Shown piece after piece: positions 57,074 to 64,000 of a DNA stretch of 64,000 nucleotides (its first letter is position 1; each line of letters begins with the position of its first letter). The notes below the pieces were generated by a model. That model did not search any database. It was not told where the DNA came from and worked only from the letters and a program-made list of their open reading frames with translations. The stretch covers positions 1-64,000 of the forward strand of contig CAYOIZ010000016.1 in NCBI GenBank assembly GCA_964404165.1. Reading direction: 5' to 3'. The DNA is from DASYLJ01 sp964404165 (GTDB taxonomy: Bacteria; Desulfobacterota; Binatia; DP-6). The position numbers and the translations under genes were made by a program.

Positions 57074-58656
57074 CACGGATCGCCATCCTGGCGCTGGCCG
57101 TCGCCGGCGGCGTCGCATTGCGCTGGGTGCACCTCGGCACGCCGAGCCTGTGGTGGGACGAGATCGTCGAGATCGCGATGGCGCAGGCCGGCGGCGTCGG
57201 CGACGTCCTGCTCGTCGTACGTCACGGCGTGCCGCCGGGCGCGGGCAACGCCGGCGCCATGCCGCTCGACTATCTGCTCCTCCACGCCTGGCTGACGGTC
57301 ACGTCGTTCCCGTCGCCCGAGCACCTCGAGACCTACTTCCGGTTTCCGGCGTTCGTCTGGAGCACGGCGGCGCTGGTCGCGTTCGCGACGTTCGCGCGAC
57401 GCCATCTCGACGCCGACGTGGGTCTCGTCGCCACGCTTCTGTTTGCCGGCTCCGTCCCGCTCGTGCTCTACGCGGCGGAGGTGCGGTTCTACGCGCTCCT
57501 CGTCCTCGTCACGGTGGGGCACGTGTGGGCGTTCGCGCGCCTGCTGGACGCCCCCGCGGCGACGGGACGCTGGCTCGTGTGGCTCGCGGTCGCCTGCGCC
57601 AGCGTGCTCACCGGCGTGCTCTCGATCATTCCGCTGGCGGCCGAGCTGGTCGTGCTCCTGATCCGGTCGCGGCGCGCCCTGGTGGCGGCGGTGCCGCTCG
57701 CGGCGCTGGCGCTCTGGCTGGCGGCGCCGTCGCTCGGCGTCAGCTTCGGGCGACCGTCGAGTGCGCGCCCCGGGCTGCTCGCGACCGCGGGCTCGGTGCT
57801 GGATTTTCTCGCCTGGGGCTATTGGATCCTGCTCGCCGGATTCGTGGCGGGCGTCGTGCTCGGCCGGCGCCGTCCGCTCGTCGTGGCGCTCGTCCTGGGC
57901 TTCGTGGCGATCCCGGTCGTGACGGTCCTGGCCGACGCGAAGACGTACTACGTCCATCCCCGTCACCTGATCTTCCTGCTGCCGGCCTTCCTGGTCGTGG
58001 TGGCGGTGGGCATCGTCGGCGTGTTTCGTGCGGTGGTGGGCGCACGCTGCGCCGCCTTCGCCGCGGTCGCGCTGGTGATCCTGTCGCAGGGGCCGATGCT
58101 GGCGCGCTACGTCGTCGACCCGACCCCGTTCTTCGCGCGCAGCAAGACGCTGCACGACGTGCGCGGCGTGGTGGCGCCGTTCGCGCTCCGGCCTGCCGGA
58201 ACGACCTGGCTGCTGCTCGCCGAGCGCGAGTCGGTGACGAACGCCGTCGTCGACGCCTATCTGCGCTGGTGGGGGCTCGCCGACCGCGTCGCGTTCCGCG
58301 GCACGCGCGACGTGCCCGAGGCGCTGCGACTCCTCGCCGATCCGGGCGTGCCGGCCGCGCGGTTCGTCGAGCCGCCGCTCGCGACCGTGCCGGTGGGCCT
58401 CACGGCGGACCTGCGGCGCTTCCTCGGCATCACGGTCGACGTGGTGCCGCCGCGCGCGGTGGACGGCGTGACGGTGGTGGCATGGGAGGCGCCGGCGGTG
58501 GCTCCCGACGTGTCGCTCACCCGACGGGAGCTGCCGGGCACGTGGGTGTTCGAGCGTCCCATCCCCCATTCGCGCGATCGCGGCGCGATCCGCGCTTCGG
58601 GAAGATGGGCCGCATGTGGCCGATGGTTCGCGCGGGTTGCGGAGCGCTGCTCCTGA
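57070..58656 (+). CDS. Membrane glycosyltransferase, GT-C type (probable CTG start)
   Basis: 528 residues if it starts at CTG 57070, whose CTGA overlaps the stop of the upstream gene. No ATG, GTG or TTG is available before the first membrane helix (ILALAVAGGVALRWVHL). About ten hydrophobic segments follow; the first outer loop has SLWWDEIVEIAMAQ (a WDE acidic pair, as in GT39/GT83) and a second acidic/aromatic site in YYVHPRHLIFLLP. A soluble C-terminal tail of ~150 residues. Likely polyprenyl-phosphate-sugar dependent (family knowledge). Confidence 0.75.
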   Translation: MTRIAILALAVAGGVALRWVHLGTPSLWWDEIVEIAMAQAGGVGDVLLVVRHGVPPGAGNAGAMPLDYLLLHAWLTVTSFPSPEHLETYFRFPAFVWSTAALVAFATFARRHLDADVGLVATLLFAGSVPLVLYAAEVRFYALLVLVTVGHVWAFARLLDAPAATGRWLVWLAVACASVLTGVLSIIPLAAELVVLLIRSRRALVAAVPLAALALWLAAPSLGVSFGRPSSARPGLLATAGSVLDFLAWGYWILLAGFVAGVVLGRRRPLVVALVLGFVAIPVVTVLADAKTYYVHPRHLIFLLPAFLVVVAVGIVGVFRAVVGARCAAFAAVALVILSQGPMLARYVVDPTPFFARSKTLHDVRGVVAPFALRPAGTTWLLLAERESVTNAVVDAYLRWWGLADRVAFRGTRDVPEALRLLADPGVPAARFVEPPLATVPVGLTADLRRFLGITVDVVPPRAVDGVTVVAWEAPAVAPDVSLTRRELPGTWVFERPIPHSRDRGAIRASGRWAACGRWFARVAERCS

Positions 58657-59609
58657 TCGTCGTCTCGGCGGGCGTCGCGTCCGCCGCCGTCTGTGCCGAG
58701 ACGTGTCGCAGTCAGGGCCGTGAGTACGGTTGGAAGCGGGCGGAGGTGGTCGGGTGCACGAAGGCCTGCAAGCGCGAGCAGCGGAAGTGTCGCGGCCTGC
58801 GCGGGGCCGACCGTCGCGCCTGCCAGGCCGACCTCGGCCCCTGTGCCGGCACGTGTGCCGGCATGTGGCCCGTCGGCGAGGCGCGCACGGATCGCGAGTA
58901 CTGCCAGTTCATCTGCAGCGAATGCGGCCGCGACCTGGCGACGTTCTGCATCGAGGGGCCGACGCGCGTGGCGCGATGCTGTGGCCGCGAGGGCGAGGGG
59001 CCGTGCTGCAGCCACCTCGCCGCGCCGGATCCGCCGGAGTGCTGCGCCGTCGGCGACACCTGCTGCACGCGCGGCTGCATCGACACCCGGAGCGATCCGG
59101 CCAACTGCGGCGACTGCGACCTGCATTGCGCCGTGGGCGAGACGTGCAACGACGGGACGTGCCGTCCACCGTCGTGCGACGAGCCGCCGTCGGGCATCCG
59201 CACGATGACGCGGACGATCCGGACGCGCGACAGCGGCGGCAACGCCCGCGTGCTGACGACGATCGGCACCTACGATCCATGCGTCCCGCTCCCGGGCGGT
59301 GGCTGTCAGGGCGAAACCACGCTCGAGTGCACCATCGATGGTGCGGACACGGAATGTAAGGCTGGCGACATCGGCTTCGCGGCCAGCAGCTTGTTCGCCG
59401 ACGCCGTCACGCGGGGCGTGTTCTGTGCGGCGGTCGGGGTGTCGTGCGCCGGCACCTGTGCGGTCGACGTCGGCATCGACCACTACGAGTATGCGTGTAC
59501 TGGCTGCGTCGCAACGGGGTGCGAGGCGCCGCTCGAGGCCGCCTGCGAATGTTTCGGCCCTGGCGGCTGCGTGTTCCCGTTCAGCTCAGAGGCCGTCGTC
59601 CCTGAATGA
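58614..59609 (+). CDS. Secreted Cys-rich protein with Stig1-like module
   Basis: 331 residues from ATG 58614 (9 bases after GGGAAG), overlapping the glycosyltransferase gene by 43 bp. Signal peptide (CGALLLIVVSAGVASAA). Around residue 140-190 lies a Cys cluster (ECCAVGDTCCTRGCIDTRSD, then CGDCDLHCAVGETCNDGTC) that matches the Cys pattern of myxobacterial/delta Stig1-like modules. More Cys pairs follow (CVPLPGGGC, CAAVGVSCAGTC, CTGCVATGC). About 45 cysteines imply a heavily disulfide-bonded secreted protein. Function unknown. Confidence 0.75.
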   Translation: MWPMVRAGCGALLLIVVSAGVASAAVCAETCRSQGREYGWKRAEVVGCTKACKREQRKCRGLRGADRRACQADLGPCAGTCAGMWPVGEARTDREYCQFICSECGRDLATFCIEGPTRVARCCGREGEGPCCSHLAAPDPPECCAVGDTCCTRGCIDTRSDPANCGDCDLHCAVGETCNDGTCRPPSCDEPPSGIRTMTRTIRTRDSGGNARVLTTIGTYDPCVPLPGGGCQGETTLECTIDGADTECKAGDIGFAASSLFADAVTRGVFCAAVGVSCAGTCAVDVGIDHYEYACTGCVATGCEAPLEAACECFGPGGCVFPFSSEAVVPE

Positions 59610-59733
59610 CGCGCACCACGATCACCACGACCGCGATGACCAGCAGGATGTGGATGAAGCCGCCCATGGTGTACGAGGACACGAAGCCGAGTAACCACAA
59701 GACGACCAGGATGATTGCAATGGTTTCGAGCAC
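59581..59733 (-). CDS. Lmo0937-family small membrane protein
   Basis: 50 residues from GTG 59733, found by direct reading. MLETIAIILVVLWLLGFVSS, then YTMGGFIHILLVIAVVVIVV and RVIQGRRP reproduce the two-helix Lmo0937/DUF5670 pattern including the conserved YTMGGFIHILL turn. Family of unknown function, often stress-induced. It overlaps the end of the convergent Cys-rich gene by 29 bp. Confidence 0.85.
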   Translation of the reverse strand: MLETIAIILVVLWLLGFVSSYTMGGFIHILLVIAVVVIVVRVIQGRRPLS

Positions 59734-59804
59734 GTTGCCGTCCCTCCACACGTGCGATGGACTGTCTCGGGAGCGCCGAGCAATCCATCGCGGTTGGCGC
59801 GAGC

Positions 59805-59972
59805 TCAGGTGATCGCGTCTTTCACCTTGTCGAGGACCTCCTCCACCTTCTGCTTGATCTTCCCTACGACCTGATCGGTCTTGCCCTCGCGCTTCAGCGC
59901 CGGATCGTCGGTCAGTGCGCCGGCAGCCTCCTTCACGCGTCCCTTCAGCTCGTCGGTCTTACCGCTAGTCAT
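59805..59972 (-). CDS. CsbD-family stress protein
   Basis: 55 residues: GKTDELKGRVKEAAGALTDD, then LKREGKTDQVVGKIKQKVEE, the CsbD signature with paired Lys/Glu helices. CsbD-like proteins accumulate in general stress but have no proven activity. The ribosome site AAGGAG lies 9 bases before ATG 59972. Upstream on the same strand lies an inverted repeat (60028-60071). It forms a small stress-type group with the Lmo0937-like gene. Confidence 0.9.
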   Translation of the reverse strand: MTSGKTDELKGRVKEAAGALTDDPALKREGKTDQVVGKIKQKVEEVLDKVKDAIT

Positions 59973-60027
59973 GTTGGCGTTCTCCTTTTCGTGCTGACAA
60001 GGAGGATTTGCAACGACCGTGCCGTTC

Positions 60028-60071
60028 GTGCGAACCGAGGCCCGCCTTCGTTCAGGTCGGTTCGTTCGCAC
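60028..60071. promoter_or_regulatory. Inverted repeat between CsbD and DUF485 genes
   Basis: GTGCGAACCGA (60028-60038) pairs with most of 60057-60071, leaving a 4-base bulge. It lies in the CsbD promoter side of the divergent gap and could be an operator or hairpin. Nothing else in the gap is recognisable. Confidence 0.3.
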
Positions 60072-60187
60072 CTCGCCCTTTCGGCGCTCCGAATCCCGTG
60101 ACGAGCGGGAACGCGCGCGTCTCGTTTCTCGGAAGGGACCGTCGCCTTGACACCCCGCCACGACGGACGATACGCGTCCGCGCGCGC

Positions 60188-60496
60188 ATGCCGCGGACGA
60201 CGAAGGCCGGCTCGAGCGGGGCGGAGGCGCGGCTGCGGCCGCTGGCCCGCGCACGCACGCGCATCGCGCTCGTGCTCACCGTGGCGGTGGTGGCAGTCTA
60301 TTTCGGCTTCATCCTGGCGGTGGCGTTCGCGCGGCCGGCCATGGGGCTGCTCGTCGCGCCGGGTCTCAGCCTCGGCATCCTGCTCGGCGCCACGGTGATC
60401 CTGGTCGCCTGGCTGCTCACCTGGACATACGTCCGCTGGGCGAACACCCGCTACGACCCTGCGCTCCGTGCGCTGCGGGATGGGGGCGACGGGTGA
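60188..60496 (+). CDS. DUF485 membrane protein (YjcH-like)
   Basis: 102 residues. A basic N-terminus, then two helices: TRIALVLTVAVVAVYFGFIL and GLSLGILLGATVILVAWLLT with WTYVRWANTRYDP at the end, the DUF485 signature. In Gram-negatives it is encoded directly before the acetate symporter ActP, as here, and overlaps its start (GTGA). ATG 60188 begins after a long Arg-rich stretch that is probably not translated. Confidence 0.88.
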   Translation: MPRTTKAGSSGAEARLRPLARARTRIALVLTVAVVAVYFGFILAVAFARPAMGLLVAPGLSLGILLGATVILVAWLLTWTYVRWANTRYDPALRALRDGGDG

Positions 60497-62037
60497 CCAC
60501 CACCATCGGCCAACCCAGCGCCATCGCCATGGCCTTCTTCTTCCTCTTCATCGCGGTGACCCTGGGCATCACCTGGTGGGCGGCCCGTCGCACGCGCACG
60601 ACCGAGCACTTCTATGCGGCCGGGCGCTCGATCACCGCGGGGCAGAACGGATTCGCGCTGGCCGGCGACTACATGAGCGCGGCCTCGTTCCTCGGCATCG
60701 CCGGACTGGTCTCGACGACCGGCTTCGACGGGCTCATCTACTCCACCGGCTGGCTGGTGGGGTGGCCGGTGGTGCTGTTCCTGATCGCCGAGCCGCTGCG
60801 CAATCTCGGCAAGTACACCTTCTCCGACGTCGTGGCGATGCGTTTCCGCCAGACGCCGGTGCGGATCGCGGCCGCTGTCGGCACGCTGACCACCGTGTCG
60901 CTCTACTTGATCGCGCAGATGGTGGGGGCGGGCGGGCTCATCAAGCTGATGTTCGGTCTCACCTACGAGCAGGCGATCGTCATCGTCGGCGTGGCGATGA
61001 TCGCCTACGTCCTGTTCGGCGGCATGCTGGCCACGACCTGGGTCCAGATCGTGAAAGCGGTGCTGCTGCTCTCGGGTGCCGCCATCCTGGCACTGCTCGT
61101 GCTGGCGCGCTTCGAGATGAACCCGCTGGCACTGTTCGCCGCCGCCGCCGAGCGCTACGGCGCGGGCGTGCTGGCGCCGGGGAAGCTCGTCGCCAATCCG
61201 CTCGACGCCGTGTCGCTCGGGCTGGCGCTCATGTTCGGTACGGCCGGGCTGCCGCACATCCTGATGCGGTTCTATACGGTGCCCGACGCCCGCGCCGCGC
61301 GGACGTCGGTGTTCTACGCCACCGGGCTCATCGGCGCGTTCTACCTGATGACGTTCATCCTGGGGTTCGGCGCGATGGTGCTGGTGGGGCCCGACGCGAT
61401 TCGTGCCGTGGACGCCGGCGGCAACATGGCGGCGCCCTTGCTGGCCGAGCTGCTGGGCGGGACGGCGTTCCTCGGCTTCATCGCCGCCGTGGCGTTCGCG
61501 ACCATTCTCGCCGTGGTGGCGGGGCTCACGCTCTCGGGGGCGGCGGCGCTGTCGCACGATCTCTGGGTGCACGTCGTGCGCGGTGGCGAGGCGCCGGCGC
61601 ACGAGCAGCTGCTGGTGGCGCGCGTCGCCACCGTCGGGCTCGGCGTGCTCGCGATCACGCTCGGCATGGCGTTCAAGGGGCAGAACGTCGCGTTCATGGT
61701 GTCGCTGGCGTTCGCGATCGCGGCCAGCGCCAACTTCCCCGCGCTCGTGCTGGCCATCTTCTGGCGTCGCTGCACCACCGCCGGCGCGGTGGCGAGCATG
61801 GTGACGGGCACGGTGGCGACGCTGCTGCTGATCGCGCTGTCGCCGACGGTGCAGGTCGACCTGCTCGGGCGGGCGGCGGCCTGGTTCCCGCTGAAGAACC
61901 CGGCGCTGGTGACGATCCCGCTCTCGTTCGTCACCGGTATGCTGGTGTCGCTGGTGACGACGGAGCGGGGGAGTGCGGCGCGATACACCGCGCTCGAGCG
62001 GCAGCTGCACTTCGGCACGGGCGACGACCCCTCGTAG
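60493..62037 (+). CDS. actP: Cation:acetate symporter ActP
   Basis: 514 residues with about 13 membrane helices. The sodium:solute symporter signatures are FYAAGRSITAGQNGFALAGDYMSAASFLGIAGLV, ADGL-like TGFDGLIYSTGW, LFGGMLATTWVQIVKAVLLLSGA, MFGTAGLPHILMRFYTVPDARAARTSVFYA and FAIAASANFPALVLAIFWR. GTG start overlaps the DUF485 stop. It imports acetate and similar short monocarboxylates with Na+. It fits an organism using organic acids, consistent with the aconitase elsewhere in the window. Confidence 0.95.
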   Translation: MTTTIGQPSAIAMAFFFLFIAVTLGITWWAARRTRTTEHFYAAGRSITAGQNGFALAGDYMSAASFLGIAGLVSTTGFDGLIYSTGWLVGWPVVLFLIAEPLRNLGKYTFSDVVAMRFRQTPVRIAAAVGTLTTVSLYLIAQMVGAGGLIKLMFGLTYEQAIVIVGVAMIAYVLFGGMLATTWVQIVKAVLLLSGAAILALLVLARFEMNPLALFAAAAERYGAGVLAPGKLVANPLDAVSLGLALMFGTAGLPHILMRFYTVPDARAARTSVFYATGLIGAFYLMTFILGFGAMVLVGPDAIRAVDAGGNMAAPLLAELLGGTAFLGFIAAVAFATILAVVAGLTLSGAAALSHDLWVHVVRGGEAPAHEQLLVARVATVGLGVLAITLGMAFKGQNVAFMVSLAFAIAASANFPALVLAIFWRRCTTAGAVASMVTGTVATLLLIALSPTVQVDLLGRAAAWFPLKNPALVTIPLSFVTGMLVSLVTTERGSAARYTALERQLHFGTGDDPS

Positions 62038-62087
62038 CCGGTCGCGGCGGCGCTGGGCGGCGTCGCGGGGACGGGGTAGCACGGGCC

Positions 62088-63128
62088 ATGACCACGACCC
62101 CACGTCACCTCACCCCCCGGATCGCCGGACGCCTGGCTGCGGCCCTCGCCCTGACGTCGCTGGTGGGCACGGGCTGGGCGCAGGTCCCCACCAAGGCGGA
62201 CGTCGAGAAGGCCCTCACCGCGGCGCATGCGAAGTACCAGCGTCTCGCCGAGGGCAGGAACGCCGACTACATCCCCGCGCTCGCCAAGGTGCCGCCGACG
62301 CTCTTCGGCATCGTCGTCGTCACCGTGGACGGGCAGGTCTACGGCGTCGGCGACGTCGACCGGCAGTTCTCGATGCAGTCGATCTCGAAGGTGTTCACCC
62401 TGGCCGAGGTGCTGCAGGAGCGTGGCGCGCAGGCCATCGAGGACAGCGTCGGCGTCGATGCCACCGGTCAGGTGTTCAACTCGATCGCCGCCATCGAGCA
62501 GTACAAGGGACACGAGATGAACGCACTCGTGAACCCGGGCGCCATCGCCACGACGAGCATGGTCACGGGCGCCGATGCGACGGCGGTCTGGGCGAAGATC
62601 ATCGGTCTCTACGGCGCGTTCGCCGGCCGCGAGCTGCAGGTGAACGAGGAGGTCTACGCGTCCGAATCCGCTACCAATCAGCGCAACCAGGCGATCGGCA
62701 TGCTCATGTTCGCCTACGGCCTCATCAAGGCCGATCCGGCCCAGGCCACCGACCTGTACACCCGGCAATGCTCCGTCGACGTCACGACGAAGGACCTCGC
62801 GACCATGGCCGCCACGCTCGCGAACGGTGGCACCAACCCGGTGACGAAGAGGCAGGTGCTCGACGCCAGGCACGTGCCCGGCATCCTCGCCGTCATGGCC
62901 ACGGCCGGCCTCTACGACGATTCCGGCAAGTGGCTGTTCCGTACCGGCCTGCCGGCCAAGAGCGGCGTCGGTGGCGGCATCATCGCGGTGTCGCCCGGCC
63001 GGTTCGGCATTGCCGCCTTCTCGCCGCCGCTCGACGCCGCCGGCAACAGCGTGCGGGCCCAGAAGGCGATCAGCGACGTCTCCGACGCGCTCGGCGGCAA
63101 TCCCTACGCGGTGACGCCGCGCCGATGA
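62088..63128 (+). CDS. glsA: Periplasmic glutaminase (serine beta-lactamase-like fold)
   Basis: 346 residues with a signal peptide (AALALTSLVGTGWAQ). The catalytic Ser98-x2-Lys101 sits in FSMQSISKVF. YASESATNQRNQAIGMLM, DLATMAATLANGGTNPVT and KSGVGGGIIAVSPGRFGIAAFSPPLDAAGNSV are the remaining family motifs. Hydrolyses glutamine to glutamate and ammonia. Bacterial glutaminases are usually cytosolic, so the signal peptide is the unusual feature and points to periplasmic glutamine use next to the acetate importer. Confidence 0.93.
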   Translation: MTTTPRHLTPRIAGRLAAALALTSLVGTGWAQVPTKADVEKALTAAHAKYQRLAEGRNADYIPALAKVPPTLFGIVVVTVDGQVYGVGDVDRQFSMQSISKVFTLAEVLQERGAQAIEDSVGVDATGQVFNSIAAIEQYKGHEMNALVNPGAIATTSMVTGADATAVWAKIIGLYGAFAGRELQVNEEVYASESATNQRNQAIGMLMFAYGLIKADPAQATDLYTRQCSVDVTTKDLATMAATLANGGTNPVTKRQVLDARHVPGILAVMATAGLYDDSGKWLFRTGLPAKSGVGGGIIAVSPGRFGIAAFSPPLDAAGNSVRAQKAISDVSDALGGNPYAVTPRR

Positions 63129-63132
63129 GTCC

Positions 63133-64000
63133 TCAGCGCGCGTTCTCGACGACGGTCCAGCCGAGCCCCTCGAAGCCGCCCTTCGCCCGCGGCGTCATCG
63201 TCCCCGTGATGCGGACCTCGCGCTTCGGCGCCTTCAGGTCGGCGCGGTTCGCAAAACGGGCGACGCGCGACGTCCAGGAGACGTAGTCGACGGCCCCCGG
63301 CACGACGATGCCGCCCTCGGCGTCGCGTGCGAACACCGTGCCGACGGCGTCGAGCTCGACGAGCGGATGCTCCGCGTGGCGCGCCGCCAGCATGCGGACC
63401 GCGCGCACCAGGAACAGCCCCTGATCCGTGGTGGCGGCGGTTCCGGCCAGGGCTACCACCGCGGGACGTCCCTTCACGCCGTCGAGCGCTTCGAGATGGC
63501 GCACCAGCTCCGTCTGCAGGCTGAGCGTGAATCCCTTCGCCCGCTGCAGCGCGCGCAGCGACGCGTCGCCGACGCCCATGGCGCGGAGCGCGGTCTCGTT
63601 GCGCACGATCAGGTCGCCGCGCGGCGTGTCGTAGACGAGATCGCGGGTCGCGCTCGTCCCGGTGATGACGAGCGACGCCGGCACCACGACGGAGATCAGC
63701 GTGTTCAGCCCGACGCGGCCGTAGAACGCGACCTTCGCGAACTCCTCGAGCTTCGCCGACAGCACGGCGTTGGTGGTGTACGGATCGACACCGAGCTGCT
63801 TCGCGAGCTTGCGGCGCTCCTGCTCCAGGCCGAACGCGTCGGCCGCGGCCTGGCCCGTGCTCTCGGCGGTCTCCTTCGCGCGTTGCGTGCCCGAGCCGTG
63901 GCCGTCGGTGGCGGTGTCGTAGAGCCGCTTGCCGCCGGCCTCGACGCGATCGAAGAAGCGGCCGAGGCCGCTCGGGATGCCCTTCGCCGTCTCCACCGGA
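63133..64000 (-). CDS. Hypothetical protein, 5' end beyond the window
   Basis: The frame stays open to base 64000, so the N-terminus is missing; GTG 63996 is only a possible internal start. The visible ~288 residues contain a charged, Ala/Lys/Glu-rich helical region (TQRAKETAESTGQAAADAFGLEQERRKLAKQLGVDPYTTNAVLSAKLEEFA, in two stretches), a hydrophobic segment (NTLISVVVPASLVI) and an alpha/beta remainder ending VRITGTMTPRAKGGFEG. I recognise no family. Convergent with glutaminase, stops 4 bp apart. Confidence 0.7.
   Translation of the reverse strand, partial: PVETAKGIPSGLGRFFDRVEAGGKRLYDTATDGHGSGTQRAKETAESTGQAAADAFGLEQERRKLAKQLGVDPYTTNAVLSAKLEEFAKVAFYGRVGLNTLISVVVPASLVITGTSATRDLVYDTPRGDLIVRNETALRAMGVGDASLRALQRAKGFTLSLQTELVRHLEALDGVKGRPAVVALAGTAATTDQGLFLVRAVRMLAARHAEHPLVELDAVGTVFARDAEGGIVVPGAVDYVSWTSRVARFANRADLKAPKREVRITGTMTPRAKGGFEGLGWTVVENAR

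Overview
The window is about 64 kb of very GC-rich bacterial DNA (roughly 70 % G+C by eye) with dense, largely operonic genes on both strands. It contains no rRNA, tRNA, CRISPR array, insertion sequence or phage gene that I could recognise. Signal peptides, a lipase with a membrane-anchored foldase, periplasmic bufferin genes, a Tat-type DUF1501 protein with a DUF1800 partner, and many secreted Cys-rich proteins with Ser/Thr linkers point to a Gram-negative, environmental, probably uncultured lineage of the former Deltaproteobacteria (Desulfobacterota, Binatota or Myxococcota type). That placement is an inference from gene content, not a phylogeny.

Layout. 0-5.7 kb: two large secreted paralogues built from tandem 32-residue Cys modules whose cysteine spacing matches the disintegrin module of animal ADAM proteases, followed by a thrombospondin-3-like acidic repeat and a shared C-terminal domain. 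6.0-8.1 kb: a bufferin-type copper RiPP operon (precursor bufA2, DUF692/MNIO enzyme bufB, DUF2063 partner bufC, small ORF). 8.2-10.8 kb: groES-groEL and a convergent TerB-like gene. 10.9-17.6 kb: cytochrome P450, secreted lipase plus lipase chaperone, PfpI-like protein, degenerate hydrolase, aldehyde dehydrogenase and a small secreted protein. 17.6-25.2 kb: choice-of-anchor-I surface protein, TPP riboswitch-thiC, an exported EEP-family hydrolase and a beta-helix surface protein. 25.2-35.8 kb: aconitase and an inositol-phosphatase-like gene, then DUF1800, DUF1501 and three secreted proteins sharing a new-looking Cys/Asp module.

35.8-43.6 kb: two overlapping response regulators, a Crp/Fnr regulator, a GMC-like oxidoreductase/epimerase operon and a GT39-like membrane glycosyltransferase. 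43.4-49.7 kb (minus): a tightly overlapped operon of split transketolase, GT2, TIGR03032 protein, sulfotransferase, NAD-epimerase and CDP-diacylglycerol pyrophosphatase. This looks like a pathway for making and attaching a modified sugar. 49.7-54.8 kb: DUF1328 and CopG-type small proteins, exported proteins, a VapBC pair, a frameshifted GT2-deacetylase gene and a potassium-channel-like protein. 55-59.6 kb: molybdopterin oxidoreductase, membrane glycosyltransferase and a Cys-rich secreted protein. 59.6-64 kb: small stress-type proteins (Lmo0937-like, CsbD), DUF485-ActP acetate symporter, periplasmic glutaminase and an incomplete gene.

The points most worth following are the bacterial disintegrin-like arrays, the bufferin operon with a hairpin abutting bufB, a recurring CTGA stop/start overlap suggesting CTG start codons, the shared Cys/Asp module of three neighbouring secreted proteins, and the split-transketolase sugar operon. 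Three real genes of 50-59 codons (DUF1328, CopG, Lmo0937-like) were found by direct reading.
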